15,004 nt of DNA from CAZSXU01 sp964610505 (GTDB taxonomy: Bacteria > Arandabacterota > Arandabacteria > JAGLYR01): assembly GCA_964610505.1 (NCBI GenBank), contig CAZSXU010000046.1:1-15004 (forward strand), in the 5' to 3' direction. Every line of letters begins with the position of its first letter. The stretch's first letter is position 1. The notes beneath the pieces were generated by a model. It was not told the origin of the DNA, ran no database searches, and saw nothing but the letters and a program-made list of their open reading frames with translations. The position numbers and the translations under genes are program-made. Positions 1 through 5,853 of this stretch are shown piece by piece.

Positions 1-420
1 CTGCTGGTGGGCAAATCGCGTGGAGGGTTTCGGTCGGCGTAGTGGTGGCGCGAGTCGCATCCAAGCTCGGAGCCCAGGGAGGTCGCATTCCCAACAGGCA
101 ACTCGATCTCTCAGCCCGTGGTCCCTCGATACACGGCGATCTCCGGCCTCCGGCACAGCCCGCCGCACTCGGGACGAACGGCAAGGGTCTCCCCCGCTGA
201 GCGCGGCAGTGCCGAAGTGAGCCCCCGTCACCCGTGAGATCTCCAACCTGAACCGAGACCATCCGCCTCCTTGCCGTCGCGAGCCCTCCATTCTAGATCA
301 GCACACATCTCGGAGATCACACTGCGTAATTCGTCGTTTGTCCGGGGACAGGAGGGCACCATCGGAGACTGCCTGCGTGCCAGCAATCGATCCCACACCT
401 AAGCGAGTGGTTTCGGATGA
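1..420. other. gene-poor left end
   Basis: I find no convincing gene downstream of the NifS stop codon. Two stretches stay open to the left edge: plus strand from base 2 to 220, and minus strand from an ATG at 291 down to base 1. Both translate into arginine- and serine-rich sequence with no motif I recognise, and the minus-strand ATG has no good ribosome binding site. A third plus-strand frame, bases 3 to 200, reads somewhat more like protein at its start. It could be the tail of a gene entering from the left, but I cannot support it. I see no hairpin followed by a T run that would terminate the nifS transcript here. Confidence 0.5.
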
Positions 421-1596
421 CTACCGGGGACCTGGCCGGAGAGGCGATACGGCCCGGAGGCGTTGAATAATCCGAGGGAGGACCTTGATGACGTGTGCGA
501 TGTCTTCTTCTGTCGTATAGAGCCCGAGGGACATGCGAATCGATGCGCGGGCCAGCTCGGGAGTCATCCCCAGGGCCAGCGTCACGTGGGAGGCTTCGAG
601 GCTCCCCGAACTGCAGGCCGATCCGGTGGACGCGGAAATGCCTTCGATGTCCAGAGCCAGAAGCGTGGCTTCCCCTTCGATTCCCTCGATCGAGAAATTG
701 AGATTGTTCGGCAGACGCTCGGTCGGATGACCGTTCAGATAGACGTGATCGGAGTTCCCGTGGATACCCCGCCAGAGCTCGTCTCGCAGGCCGGCAATTC
801 GTTTTGCCTCCGGCTCCAGCTCGGCGGCAGCCAGGTCCAGCGCCTTGGCCAGTCCGACGATGCCGGGAACGTTCTGTGTGGAAGCCCGGCGGCCCCCTTC
901 CTGCGCGCCGCCGTGAAGGAACCGTACCAGGCGTGTCTCGTTTCGCACATACAGCGCGCCCACGCCCTTCGGCCCGTGGAACTTGTGCGCGGACAGGGAG
1001 AGCAGATCGATCCCCAGGTCGTCGACCGTTGCCGGAACGTGCCCGACGGTCTGAACGGCGTCCGTGTGGAAGAGGATCCCGCGCTCCCGGCAGATTCCGG
1101 CAATCTCGGCGATCGGCTGGATCGTGCCCACCTCGTTGTTGGCGTGCATCACACTCACGAGAGTCGTATCCGGCGTAATCGCGCGGCGAATGTCGTTCGG
1201 ATCCACTCGGCCGTCCCTGCCGACGCCTACGGCCGTCACATCGAAGCCACGCGTTTCAAGAAACTCGCAGGTTTCCAGCACTGCGTGATGCTCGATCTTC
1301 GTCGTGACGATGTGTTTGCCTCGATCCTCCAGACCATACGCCGTTCCCTCGATGGCGTAGTTGTCCGCCTCCGTACCTCCCGAGGTGAATACGATCTCGT
1401 CCGCCCGGGCGCCCAGATGACGGGCAACCGTATCTCTCGCCGCTTCGATCGCCTCATTGGCGTCTCGTCCTTGCGAATGGATACTCGACGGGTTGCCGTA
1501 CACATCCGTGAAGTGCGGCCGCATCGCCTCCAACACTTCGGGCCGGGTCGGAGTCGTGGCCGCATGATCCAGATAGATGCGTCTTGAAGCTGACAC
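421..1596 (-). CDS. nifS: cysteine desulfurase, NifS/IscS type
   Basis: This PLP enzyme removes sulfur from L-cysteine, releasing alanine and leaving a persulfide on its active-site cysteine for Fe-S assembly or sulfur carriers such as TusA. The 391-residue length is normal for class V aminotransferase-fold NifS/IscS proteins. All hallmark residues are visible: the PLP lysine K205 in SAHKFHGPKG, H103, D179 and Q182 in HTDAVQ, catalytic C328 in STGSACSSGS, and R354 in ASIRMSLG, which would bind the substrate carboxylate. I infer a working enzyme. The start is GTG at 1596, preceded by AGGAGAG (1604-1610) nine or so bases upstream, and no in-frame ATG exists before residue 25. It is the last gene of the left cluster. 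Once the gap artefact is collapsed, the distance to the tusA stop is about 46 bp. It is a paralogue of the aberrant NifS-like gene at 3185-4357. Confidence 0.95.
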   Translation of the reverse strand: MSASRRIYLDHAATTPTRPEVLEAMRPHFTDVYGNPSSIHSQGRDANEAIEAARDTVARHLGARADEIVFTSGGTEADNYAIEGTAYGLEDRGKHIVTTKIEHHAVLETCEFLETRGFDVTAVGVGRDGRVDPNDIRRAITPDTTLVSVMHANNEVGTIQPIAEIAGICRERGILFHTDAVQTVGHVPATVDDLGIDLLSLSAHKFHGPKGVGALYVRNETRLVRFLHGGAQEGGRRASTQNVPGIVGLAKALDLAAAELEPEAKRIAGLRDELWRGIHGNSDHVYLNGHPTERLPNNLNFSIEGIEGEATLLALDIEGISASTGSACSSGSLEASHVTLALGMTPELARASIRMSLGLYTTEEDIAHVIKVLPRIIQRLRAVSPLRPGPR

Positions 1597-1643
1597 GTGT
1601 GTTCTCTCCTGGTGTTCGTTTGGTGCAGAATGGACGAAGATCT

Positions 1644-1698
1644 TACGCTTTCTTGCGGACGTACACTCTGATCACATCGCCTTCCTCTTCCACCCCGA
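1644..1698. repeat. left copy of 55-bp exact direct repeat flanking the gap
   Basis: These 55 bases are identical to 1799-1853 on the other side of the N run. They encode the last 18 codons of tusA and, unlike the right copy, include the complete stop codon (tta on the plus strand at 1643-1645). Two contig ends overlapping by 55 bp but joined with a placeholder gap would give exactly this pattern. I read it as an assembly artefact, not a biological repeat. Confidence 0.9.
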
Positions 1699-1798
1699 NN
1701 NNNNNNNNNNNNNNNNNNNNNNNNNNNNNNNNNNNNNNNNNNNNNNNNNNNNNNNNNNNNNNNNNNNNNNNNNNNNNNNNNNNNNNNNNNNNNNNNNN
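1699..1798. other. 100-N scaffold gap
   Basis: This is a run of exactly 100 N, the usual placeholder for a gap of unknown size. Both flanks end in the same 55-bp sequence, so the true gap length is probably negative: the contigs overlap. The corrected sequence would lose about 155 bp here, placing tusA and nifS about 46 bp apart. Confidence 0.97.
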
Positions 1799-2028
1799 TA
1801 CGCTTTCTTGCGGACGTACACTCTGATCACATCGCCTTCCTCTTCCACCCCGAGGAATTCATTCCCGGTGCTGTCGCACCACGCGGGCATGTCCTTCTTG
1901 ATGCCTTCATCATCCGCCAGGACCTCCAGAACCTGCCCCGGCTCCATCTCCGCCAGTGTCTTCCCCGTGTGGAGAATCGGGGCCGGGCAGTACAGGCCCA
2001 ACACGTCCAGCGTCACGTCTTTCTCCAC
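1798..2028 (-). CDS. tusA: TusA-family sulfur carrier protein
   Basis: TusA proteins are small cytoplasmic carriers. They accept persulfide sulfur from a cysteine desulfurase or rhodanese and pass it to DsrE-type proteins, tRNA thiolation or molybdenum cofactor enzymes. This one has 76 residues, the family's normal length, with the signature cysteine C14 in GLYCPAPIL (the CPxP motif) and a further C51. The start is GTG at 2028 with a GGGGGAGGGG ribosome binding site directly upstream, 14 bp after the DsrE-family gene. The first base of the stop codon (1798) is an N. The duplicated copy at 1643-1645 shows that it is TAA, so the gene is complete in the organism. Placement between dsrE-like and nifS genes supports a desulfurase to TusA to DsrE relay (inference). 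Confidence 0.92.
1799..1853. repeat. right copy of 55-bp exact direct repeat flanking the gap
   Basis: This is identical to 1644-1698 base for base and lies inside the 3' end of tusA, with its outer edge directly on the N run. It is best explained as the overlapping end of the next contig. Confidence 0.9.
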
Positions 2029-2042
2029 GACCCCTCCCCCGG

Positions 2043-2534
2043 CTAGATGAACAAATTGATGCCGCTCTGCGATGCGTCTCCCAGGTAAGCGGCGGCCCCG
2101 GCGAAATCCTCGACCTCGGGGATCAGGTGCTCCTTGGCGATCCCCATCACACCCATCGACATCGTACAGGCAACCAGGTGAACGCCCATCTCCTTGGCCG
2201 TCTGAATCGACTCTTCCAGCGGAGTCACGCGGGACTCCCTCATCAGCTTGGACATCATCCAGGGACCCAGGCCGAGCATATTAAACCGGGACAGCGGAAG
2301 ATTGCGGCTCCCTCCCCGGTTCATCCGCCCCAGCATCCACCGCATCCATCCCCTGCCCGCAGTCGGCATGTCCTTGCGGATGGCATTGATCCCCCAGAAG
2401 GTGAAGAAGATCGTGACCCGCTTTCCCATCGACGCGGCCGTGTTGGCCAGCGTGAAGGCCGCCATGGCCTTGTCCATCTCGCCGCTGAAGAGGATCAGCG
2501 TCATCCGGTCTCTGGAGTCTGCGGAATCCGCCAT
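2043..2534 (-). CDS. DsrE/DsrF/DrsH-like (COG2210-type) sulfur-trafficking protein
   Basis: This 163-residue protein resembles the DsrE/F/H-like family often annotated as 'peroxiredoxin family protein', whose members usually sit beside TusA or rhodanese genes and carry sulfur on a cysteine. Visible marks are an N-terminal beta strand and SGEMDKAMAAFTLANTAA helix (about 17-34), FFTFWGINAIRKD (43-55), a methionine-rich variable middle (61-100), and VACTMSMGVMGI with the single conserved cysteine C123. The frame is open far upstream, to 2726, but that part overlaps the NifU-like gene and reads as out-of-frame translation. I chose the ATG at 2534, which leaves 44 bp after the NifU stop and has GGAG about 10 bases upstream. 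Membrane association through the hydrophobic middle is possible. The substrate is unknown; a TusA partner is inferred from position. Confidence 0.85.
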   Translation of the reverse strand: MADSADSRDRMTLILFSGEMDKAMAAFTLANTAASMGKRVTIFFTFWGINAIRKDMPTAGRGWMRWMLGRMNRGGSRNLPLSRFNMLGLGPWMMSKLMRESRVTPLEESIQTAKEMGVHLVACTMSMGVMGIAKEHLIPEVEDFAGAAAYLGDASQSGINLFI

Positions 2535-2578
2535 GGCCTTGCGTCTCCGGCTCCTGTGTGTCCACCTTGCAGGGCGCT

Positions 2579-3166
2579 CTACAGGGCCGCATTGCAGCTT
2601 GGACAGTGGTCCGCGTCTTCCTGCAACGGCTTCTGACACTCGGGACACACCTTGAAGCTCTTGCCACAGGGCTGGCAGGTCGTCCCGTCCGGGTCCACCG
2701 GGCTGTCGCAGTACGGGCAGGCACAACCGGACACCGGTTCCTGAACCTCCGCTTCCTCATGGGACGGCTCCGTGCGCGGCTGGACGGGCCGGCCCTGACG
2801 CTTCAGATAGTCTTCGATAGCCAGGTGAAGCGCGTCCGCACCCAGATTCGAGCAGTGCATCTTGTTTTTCGGCAGTCCGCCCAGCTTCTTCGCCACGTCC
2901 GCGTTCGTAATCGTCAGGGCGTCGTCCACCGTTTGCCCAATGGCCATCTCGCTGACCATACTGGAGACGGCGATGGCCGCTCCGCAGCCGAAGGTCTTGA
3001 ACTTGACATCGCTGATCTTGTCGTCCACCACCTTCACATGGAACGTCATCATATCCCCGCAGACGGGGTTCCCCACTTCGCCCACCCCGTCGGGATTCTC
3101 CATCTCGCCGACGTTCCGGGGGTTGCTGAAGTGCTCCATCACTTCCTTGCTGTACATCATGGCCAT
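2579..3166 (-). CDS. nifU: IscU/NifU-type Fe-S scaffold with C-terminal double zinc ribbon
   Basis: Residues 1-125 form an IscU/NifU N-terminal scaffold domain, on which Fe-S clusters are built from desulfurase-derived sulfur. The three cluster-ligand cysteines are present: C36 in NPVCGD (with D38), C61 in FGCGAA and C105 in HCSNLG. After a charged linker (126-145) the protein does not continue into the ferredoxin-like and Nfu domains of classical NifU. It carries two CxxC-CxxC zinc-ribbon pairs instead: C150/C153 with C164/C167, and C174/C177 with C188/C191. Total length is 195 residues. A separate Nfu domain is encoded at 5444-5665. The ATG at 3166 follows GGGAGGA with seven bases between; two further ATGs follow closely. 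It starts 18 bp after the NifS-like paralogue stops. Confidence 0.92.
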   Translation of the reverse strand: MAMMYSKEVMEHFSNPRNVGEMENPDGVGEVGNPVCGDMMTFHVKVVDDKISDVKFKTFGCGAAIAVSSMVSEMAIGQTVDDALTITNADVAKKLGGLPKNKMHCSNLGADALHLAIEDYLKRQGRPVQPRTEPSHEEAEVQEPVSGCACPYCDSPVDPDGTTCQPCGKSFKVCPECQKPLQEDADHCPSCNAAL

Positions 3167-3184
3167 TGCAGGATCCTCCCGAAC

Positions 3185-4357
3185 TCAGTTCTTATTCTTC
3201 TTCTGATAAACGGGCGACATGGCCCGCAGACGCGCCACAACTCTCGAGAACACGTCAATCACATAGGGAACTTCATCCGGCCGGTTGTCCGGACCCAGGG
3301 TGAACACAATGGACCCCTGCGCCAGCCCCGCGTCCAGCCCAAGGGCCAGGAGCACATGCGAGGCCTTCAGCGCACGCGACGTGCATGCCGAACCACTCGA
3401 GGCGAAGATCCCCTCCTGCGCCAGGAGCAGAAGCATGGCCTCTCCCTCGATCCCCTCGACGCAGACGCTGACGTGGTTCGGAAGTCGCCTCTCGGGGTGA
3501 CCCGTCAGAATGACGTCGTCGATGTCGGTTGTCAACCGCCGGGCGAGTTCATCTCGAATGGGAAGGAGATGCAGAGTCCAATCGGCCAGAGACGCGGCCG
3601 CCATGGACGCCGCCTTCCCCATCCCCGCAAGCGCGGGGACATTCTCCGTCCCGGCCCGGCGGCCGCCCTCCTGAATCCCACCTTCGACCAGGGGCATGAT
3701 CCGCGTTCCCTTTTTCAGCCACAGAGCTCCGGTTCCCTGGGGACCCCGGAAAGCCTGGCCGCCCAGCGTAAGCGCATCAACCCCGAGGTCTTCGACGTTC
3801 ACGGGGATCGATCCAACCGCCGCCACGGCGTCCGTGTGGAAGGGAATGCTCCTCTCGCGGGTGATCCGTGCAATCTCGGGAACCGGCTCCAGCGTCCCGA
3901 TCTCGTTGTTAGCCAGCATGATGGAAACCAGAATCGTCCGAGGAGTGAGAATCTTCCCGACGGCCTCCGGATCGACGATACCCTTGTCGTCTACCGGGAC
4001 CTCCGTGACTTTGAATCCGAGTTTCCTCAGCGTTTTCGTGGAATGGAGAACCGAGAAATGCTCGATCGCCGACACCACGATGTGGTCGCCCTTCACCTGA
4101 TTGGCCAGGGCCATGCCCTTGACGGCCATGCTGTTGGCCTCGGACCCGCTGGCCGAGAAAATGATCTCGTCCGCCCGGGCCCCGATGAGCCCCGCCACCT
4201 CGGTGCGGGCGTCTTCAACCGCCTGGGCCGCGCGGTTTCCCACGTCATGAACGGACTGCGGGTTGCCGAAGCGGTCCGCGAAGAAAGGCCTCATGGCCTC
4301 GATGACTTCATTCGGCAGTGGTGTGGCCGCAACATGATCCATGTATACCGTTTGCAT
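3185..4357 (-). CDS. NifS-like paralogue lacking the PLP lysine
   Basis: This 390-residue protein is clearly NifS-like along its whole length (MDHVAATP, IEHFSVL, ANNEIGTLEP, GGIQEGGRRAGTENVP) but has lost key cofactor residues. Where the neighbouring NifS has SAHKFHGPKG, it has GGQAFRGPQG. The Schiff-base lysine is A202 (codon at 3752-3754, agc on the plus strand, read as GCT), the phosphate-contacting Ser and His are G199 and Q201, the PLP-contacting Gln is A179, and the substrate-binding Arg is V351. The catalytic-loop cysteine C325 (SSGSAC), H100, N151 and D176 remain. I infer that it cannot act as an ordinary desulfurase; it may be a sulfur-acceptor, scaffold or regulatory pseudoenzyme. 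The reading frame is intact and well spaced, arguing against simple decay. The ATG at 4357 has GGGAGAGG upstream and overlaps the permease gene by 50 bp. Confidence 0.9.
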   Translation of the reverse strand: MQTVYMDHVAATPLPNEVIEAMRPFFADRFGNPQSVHDVGNRAAQAVEDARTEVAGLIGARADEIIFSASGSEANSMAVKGMALANQVKGDHIVVSAIEHFSVLHSTKTLRKLGFKVTEVPVDDKGIVDPEAVGKILTPRTILVSIMLANNEIGTLEPVPEIARITRERSIPFHTDAVAAVGSIPVNVEDLGVDALTLGGQAFRGPQGTGALWLKKGTRIMPLVEGGIQEGGRRAGTENVPALAGMGKAASMAAASLADWTLHLLPIRDELARRLTTDIDDVILTGHPERRLPNHVSVCVEGIEGEAMLLLLAQEGIFASSGSACTSRALKASHVLLALGLDAGLAQGSIVFTLGPDNRPDEVPYVIDVFSRVVARLRAMSPVYQKKNKN

Positions 4358-5426
4358 CCGACCTCTCCCTACCCGCCCGTCGCTTGCTCCACACGGTGAG
4401 CCCGTAGAGGCCCACGAGCACTATGGAAGCGGCGACCGTCAACGCTCTCGGGAACAGCTCGTGCCCCACCGCGCCGTGGCCGGCTCCTGCGAGTCCGGCA
4501 GTGCTCCAGACCCAGTCCAGAAGGTACCCGAGGGCGACGGCCGAGACGGCCAGCGTGCCCAGATACACGGCCGCCGTGGTCTTACCAAGATACCGCGTCA
4601 CGAACGTAATCGCCACAGCATTCGTCGCCGGGCCCACAAGTAGAAAAACAAACGCCGCCCCGGGCGTCAACCCCTTCATCATGAGCGCAGCCGCAATGGG
4701 AATCGATCCCGTCGAGCACACGTAGAGGGGAATGCCGAGCACCAGCATGACCCCCATCGCCCGCCACCCGGAGCCCAGATACTGATGAATCCAATGCCCG
4801 GGAATCAGCGCCGTAATCAGCCCGCCCACCAGGATTCCGATCAGAAGCCATTTCCCGATGTCACCCAGCAGCTCCACGAACGCGTAATGAAGCATCCCGA
4901 GGAAGCGCCGCGTCCGGGGCTGGTCCGCCACGGTGCAGCTCGAGCATCCGCATTCTTCCCCCTCGCCGCGCACGGATTCCTGCGTCTCGGGCGAACCCAC
5001 CAGTCCGGCGACGACCCCCGCCACAGTCCCGGCCAGGAACGAGGCCAGCACGCGAAAGACGGCGAACACTTTTCCCAGAAGGGCATACGTTGCCAGGATG
5101 GAGTCGACACCCGTCGTCGGTGTGGCCACCAGGAAGGAAATCACGGCACCCCGGCTCGCGCCCTCCCGACGAAGGCTGATCACGGCCGGAAGAACACCGC
5201 AGGAGCACAGGGGCAGCGGAATTCCCAGGAGAGAAGCTTTGACGGCCGGCCAGAACCGCCCGCCCGAAAGGTTTCTGACGAGCCAGCCGGACGGCACATA
5301 CGTGTGGAGAGCCCCCGCTACCAGAAGTCCGAAAAGAACGTACACGGACATCTTCTCAAGCAGGTACGCGGATTCGATCCCCACCTCTATCAGAAATCGA
5401 CTGAGAAGCTCCAAGGCAGGACCCAT
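4308..5426 (-). CDS. SO_0444/ArsP-type (PF03773) membrane permease
   Basis: This 372-residue inner-membrane protein matches the DUF318/ArsP_1 permease family. Members include SO_0444-type transporters annotated for Cu/Zn efflux and ArsP-type arsenical transporters; the cargo here is not known. Two pseudo-repeated halves each carry the family motif in a membrane segment: GIPLPLCSCG (68-77) and GIPLYVCSTG (231-240). Hydrophobic segments occur near 28-42, 60-85, 94-142, 184-210, 222-250, 255-300 and 328-346. A charged cytoplasmic-looking loop between the halves holds EECGCSSC (C159, C161, C164), and the C-terminus ends in HGSCCGH; both could bind metal or carry sulfur. The ATG at 5426 lies 17 bp after the Nfu stop with no strong ribosome binding site, so translational coupling is likely. 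Its 3' end overlaps the NifS-like start. Confidence 0.88.
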   Translation of the reverse strand: MGPALELLSRFLIEVGIESAYLLEKMSVYVLFGLLVAGALHTYVPSGWLVRNLSGGRFWPAVKASLLGIPLPLCSCGVLPAVISLRREGASRGAVISFLVATPTTGVDSILATYALLGKVFAVFRVLASFLAGTVAGVVAGLVGSPETQESVRGEGEECGCSSCTVADQPRTRRFLGMLHYAFVELLGDIGKWLLIGILVGGLITALIPGHWIHQYLGSGWRAMGVMLVLGIPLYVCSTGSIPIAAALMMKGLTPGAAFVFLLVGPATNAVAITFVTRYLGKTTAAVYLGTLAVSAVALGYLLDWVWSTAGLAGAGHGAVGHELFPRALTVAASIVLVGLYGLTVWSKRRAGRERSDANGIHGSCCGHTTAE

Positions 5427-5443
5427 TCGGTTGGGCGGTCAGG

Positions 5444-5665
5444 CTAGTCGACGCTCTCGACCGCCTTCACCTCGGGAATCTTACTGACGAGCATACGTTC
5501 GATATGGTTCTTGAGCGTGATGGTGGCCATCGGACACCCGGAGCAGGCGCCCTTCAAACGAACCTTCACTACACCATCGTTAAAGTCGACGTACTCCACG
5601 TCGCCGCCGTCGGCCTGAAGCGCGGGGCGAATTGCCTCGAGTTCCTTCTGAATCTGCTCCAGCAT
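5444..5665 (-). CDS. NifU C-terminal domain (Nfu) protein
   Basis: This stand-alone Nfu domain has 73 residues. Such proteins carry or transfer [4Fe-4S] clusters, usually bridging two monomers through a CxxC pair. The motif KGACSGCPMATITLK is present with C41 and C44, preceded by the usual RPALQADGGDVEYVDF stretch and followed by the helix NHIERML. It is the first gene of the left cluster. The ATG at 5665 has an excellent ribosome binding site, GAGGAGGT, seven bases upstream. The domain missing from the NifU-like protein at 2579-3166 is thus supplied by a separate gene in the same transcription unit. Confidence 0.94.
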   Translation of the reverse strand: MLEQIQKELEAIRPALQADGGDVEYVDFNDGVVKVRLKGACSGCPMATITLKNHIERMLVSKIPEVKAVESVD

Positions 5666-5672
5666 TCGTTCT

Positions 5673-5680
5673 ACCTCCTC
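5673..5680 (-). promoter_or_regulatory. strong ribosome binding site of the nfu gene
   Basis: The minus strand reads GAGGAGGT, seven bases before the ATG at 5665. It is among the best Shine-Dalgarno matches in the window and marks the first gene of the sulfur/Fe-S cluster. Confidence 0.85.
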
Positions 5681-5706
5681 AAATCCACTGTATTCGTGAC
5701 CTGCAC

Positions 5707-5728
5707 ACTATACTCCAACAAGTTAGGA
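5707..5728 (-). promoter_or_regulatory. candidate promoter -10 with overlapping inverted repeat
   Basis: The minus strand carries TATAGT (5707-5712), a five-of-six match to the -10 consensus, which would start RNA about 35 bases before the nfu ATG. No good -35 lies at the proper distance; the nearest TTGACC is 24 bases upstream of the hexamer. Directly upstream, at 5714-5728, is an inverted repeat TCC(T)AAC-TT-GTTGGA with one bulged base, in the spacer region where a repressor or activator of an Fe-S or sulfur regulon could bind. The regulator cannot be identified from this sequence. Confidence 0.4.
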
Positions 5729-5824
5729 CGCGACCCGGTCAATATCAAGTCTTTCTTCAGCAGTCAATGTGACTTCCGTTGTTCCAACGAATTGCCGATT
5801 CGGCCCGCACTCGGCCCACCCCGG

Positions 5825-5853
5825 CCTCCGGCCTATTGGGCCTCCAGCCTATT
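5825..5853. repeat. imperfect 13-bp tandem duplication at gene end
   Basis: The plus strand shows cctccggcctatt (5825-5837) and cctccagcctatt (5841-5853), 12 of 13 bases identical with a 16-base period. The second copy contains the stop codon of the flavoprotein gene. It looks like a small slippage duplication. The GGCC-rich stretch could fold on the transcript but has no T run, so I do not call it a terminator. Confidence 0.6.

Noticed and set aside
1..291. Minus-strand frame open from an ATG at 291 to the left edge
   Set aside because: There is no ribosome binding site, the translation is Arg- and Trp-rich without motif, and plus-strand frames are equally open here. It cannot be told from noise without sequence beyond the edge.
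1644..1853. 55-bp direct repeats as a mobile-element or recombination site
   Set aside because: Both copies abut a 100-N placeholder and encode the same end of tusA. Overlapping contig ends explain them completely.
2535..2726. N-terminal extension of the DsrE-like protein
   Set aside because: The 64 extra residues overlap the zinc-ribbon end of the NifU gene in another frame and do not resemble the family. The ATG at 2534 has its own ribosome binding site.
2558..4399. Long open plus-strand frame (613 codons)
   Set aside because: It is antisense to the NifU and NifS-like genes. Composition is His/Arg-rich, there is no recognisable domain, and no promoter or ribosome binding site is seen.
5823..5848. 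GGCC-rich stretch after the flavoprotein stop as a terminator
   Set aside because: Only short GGCC stems form and no T run follows on the minus strand, so it does not meet the pattern of an intrinsic terminator.
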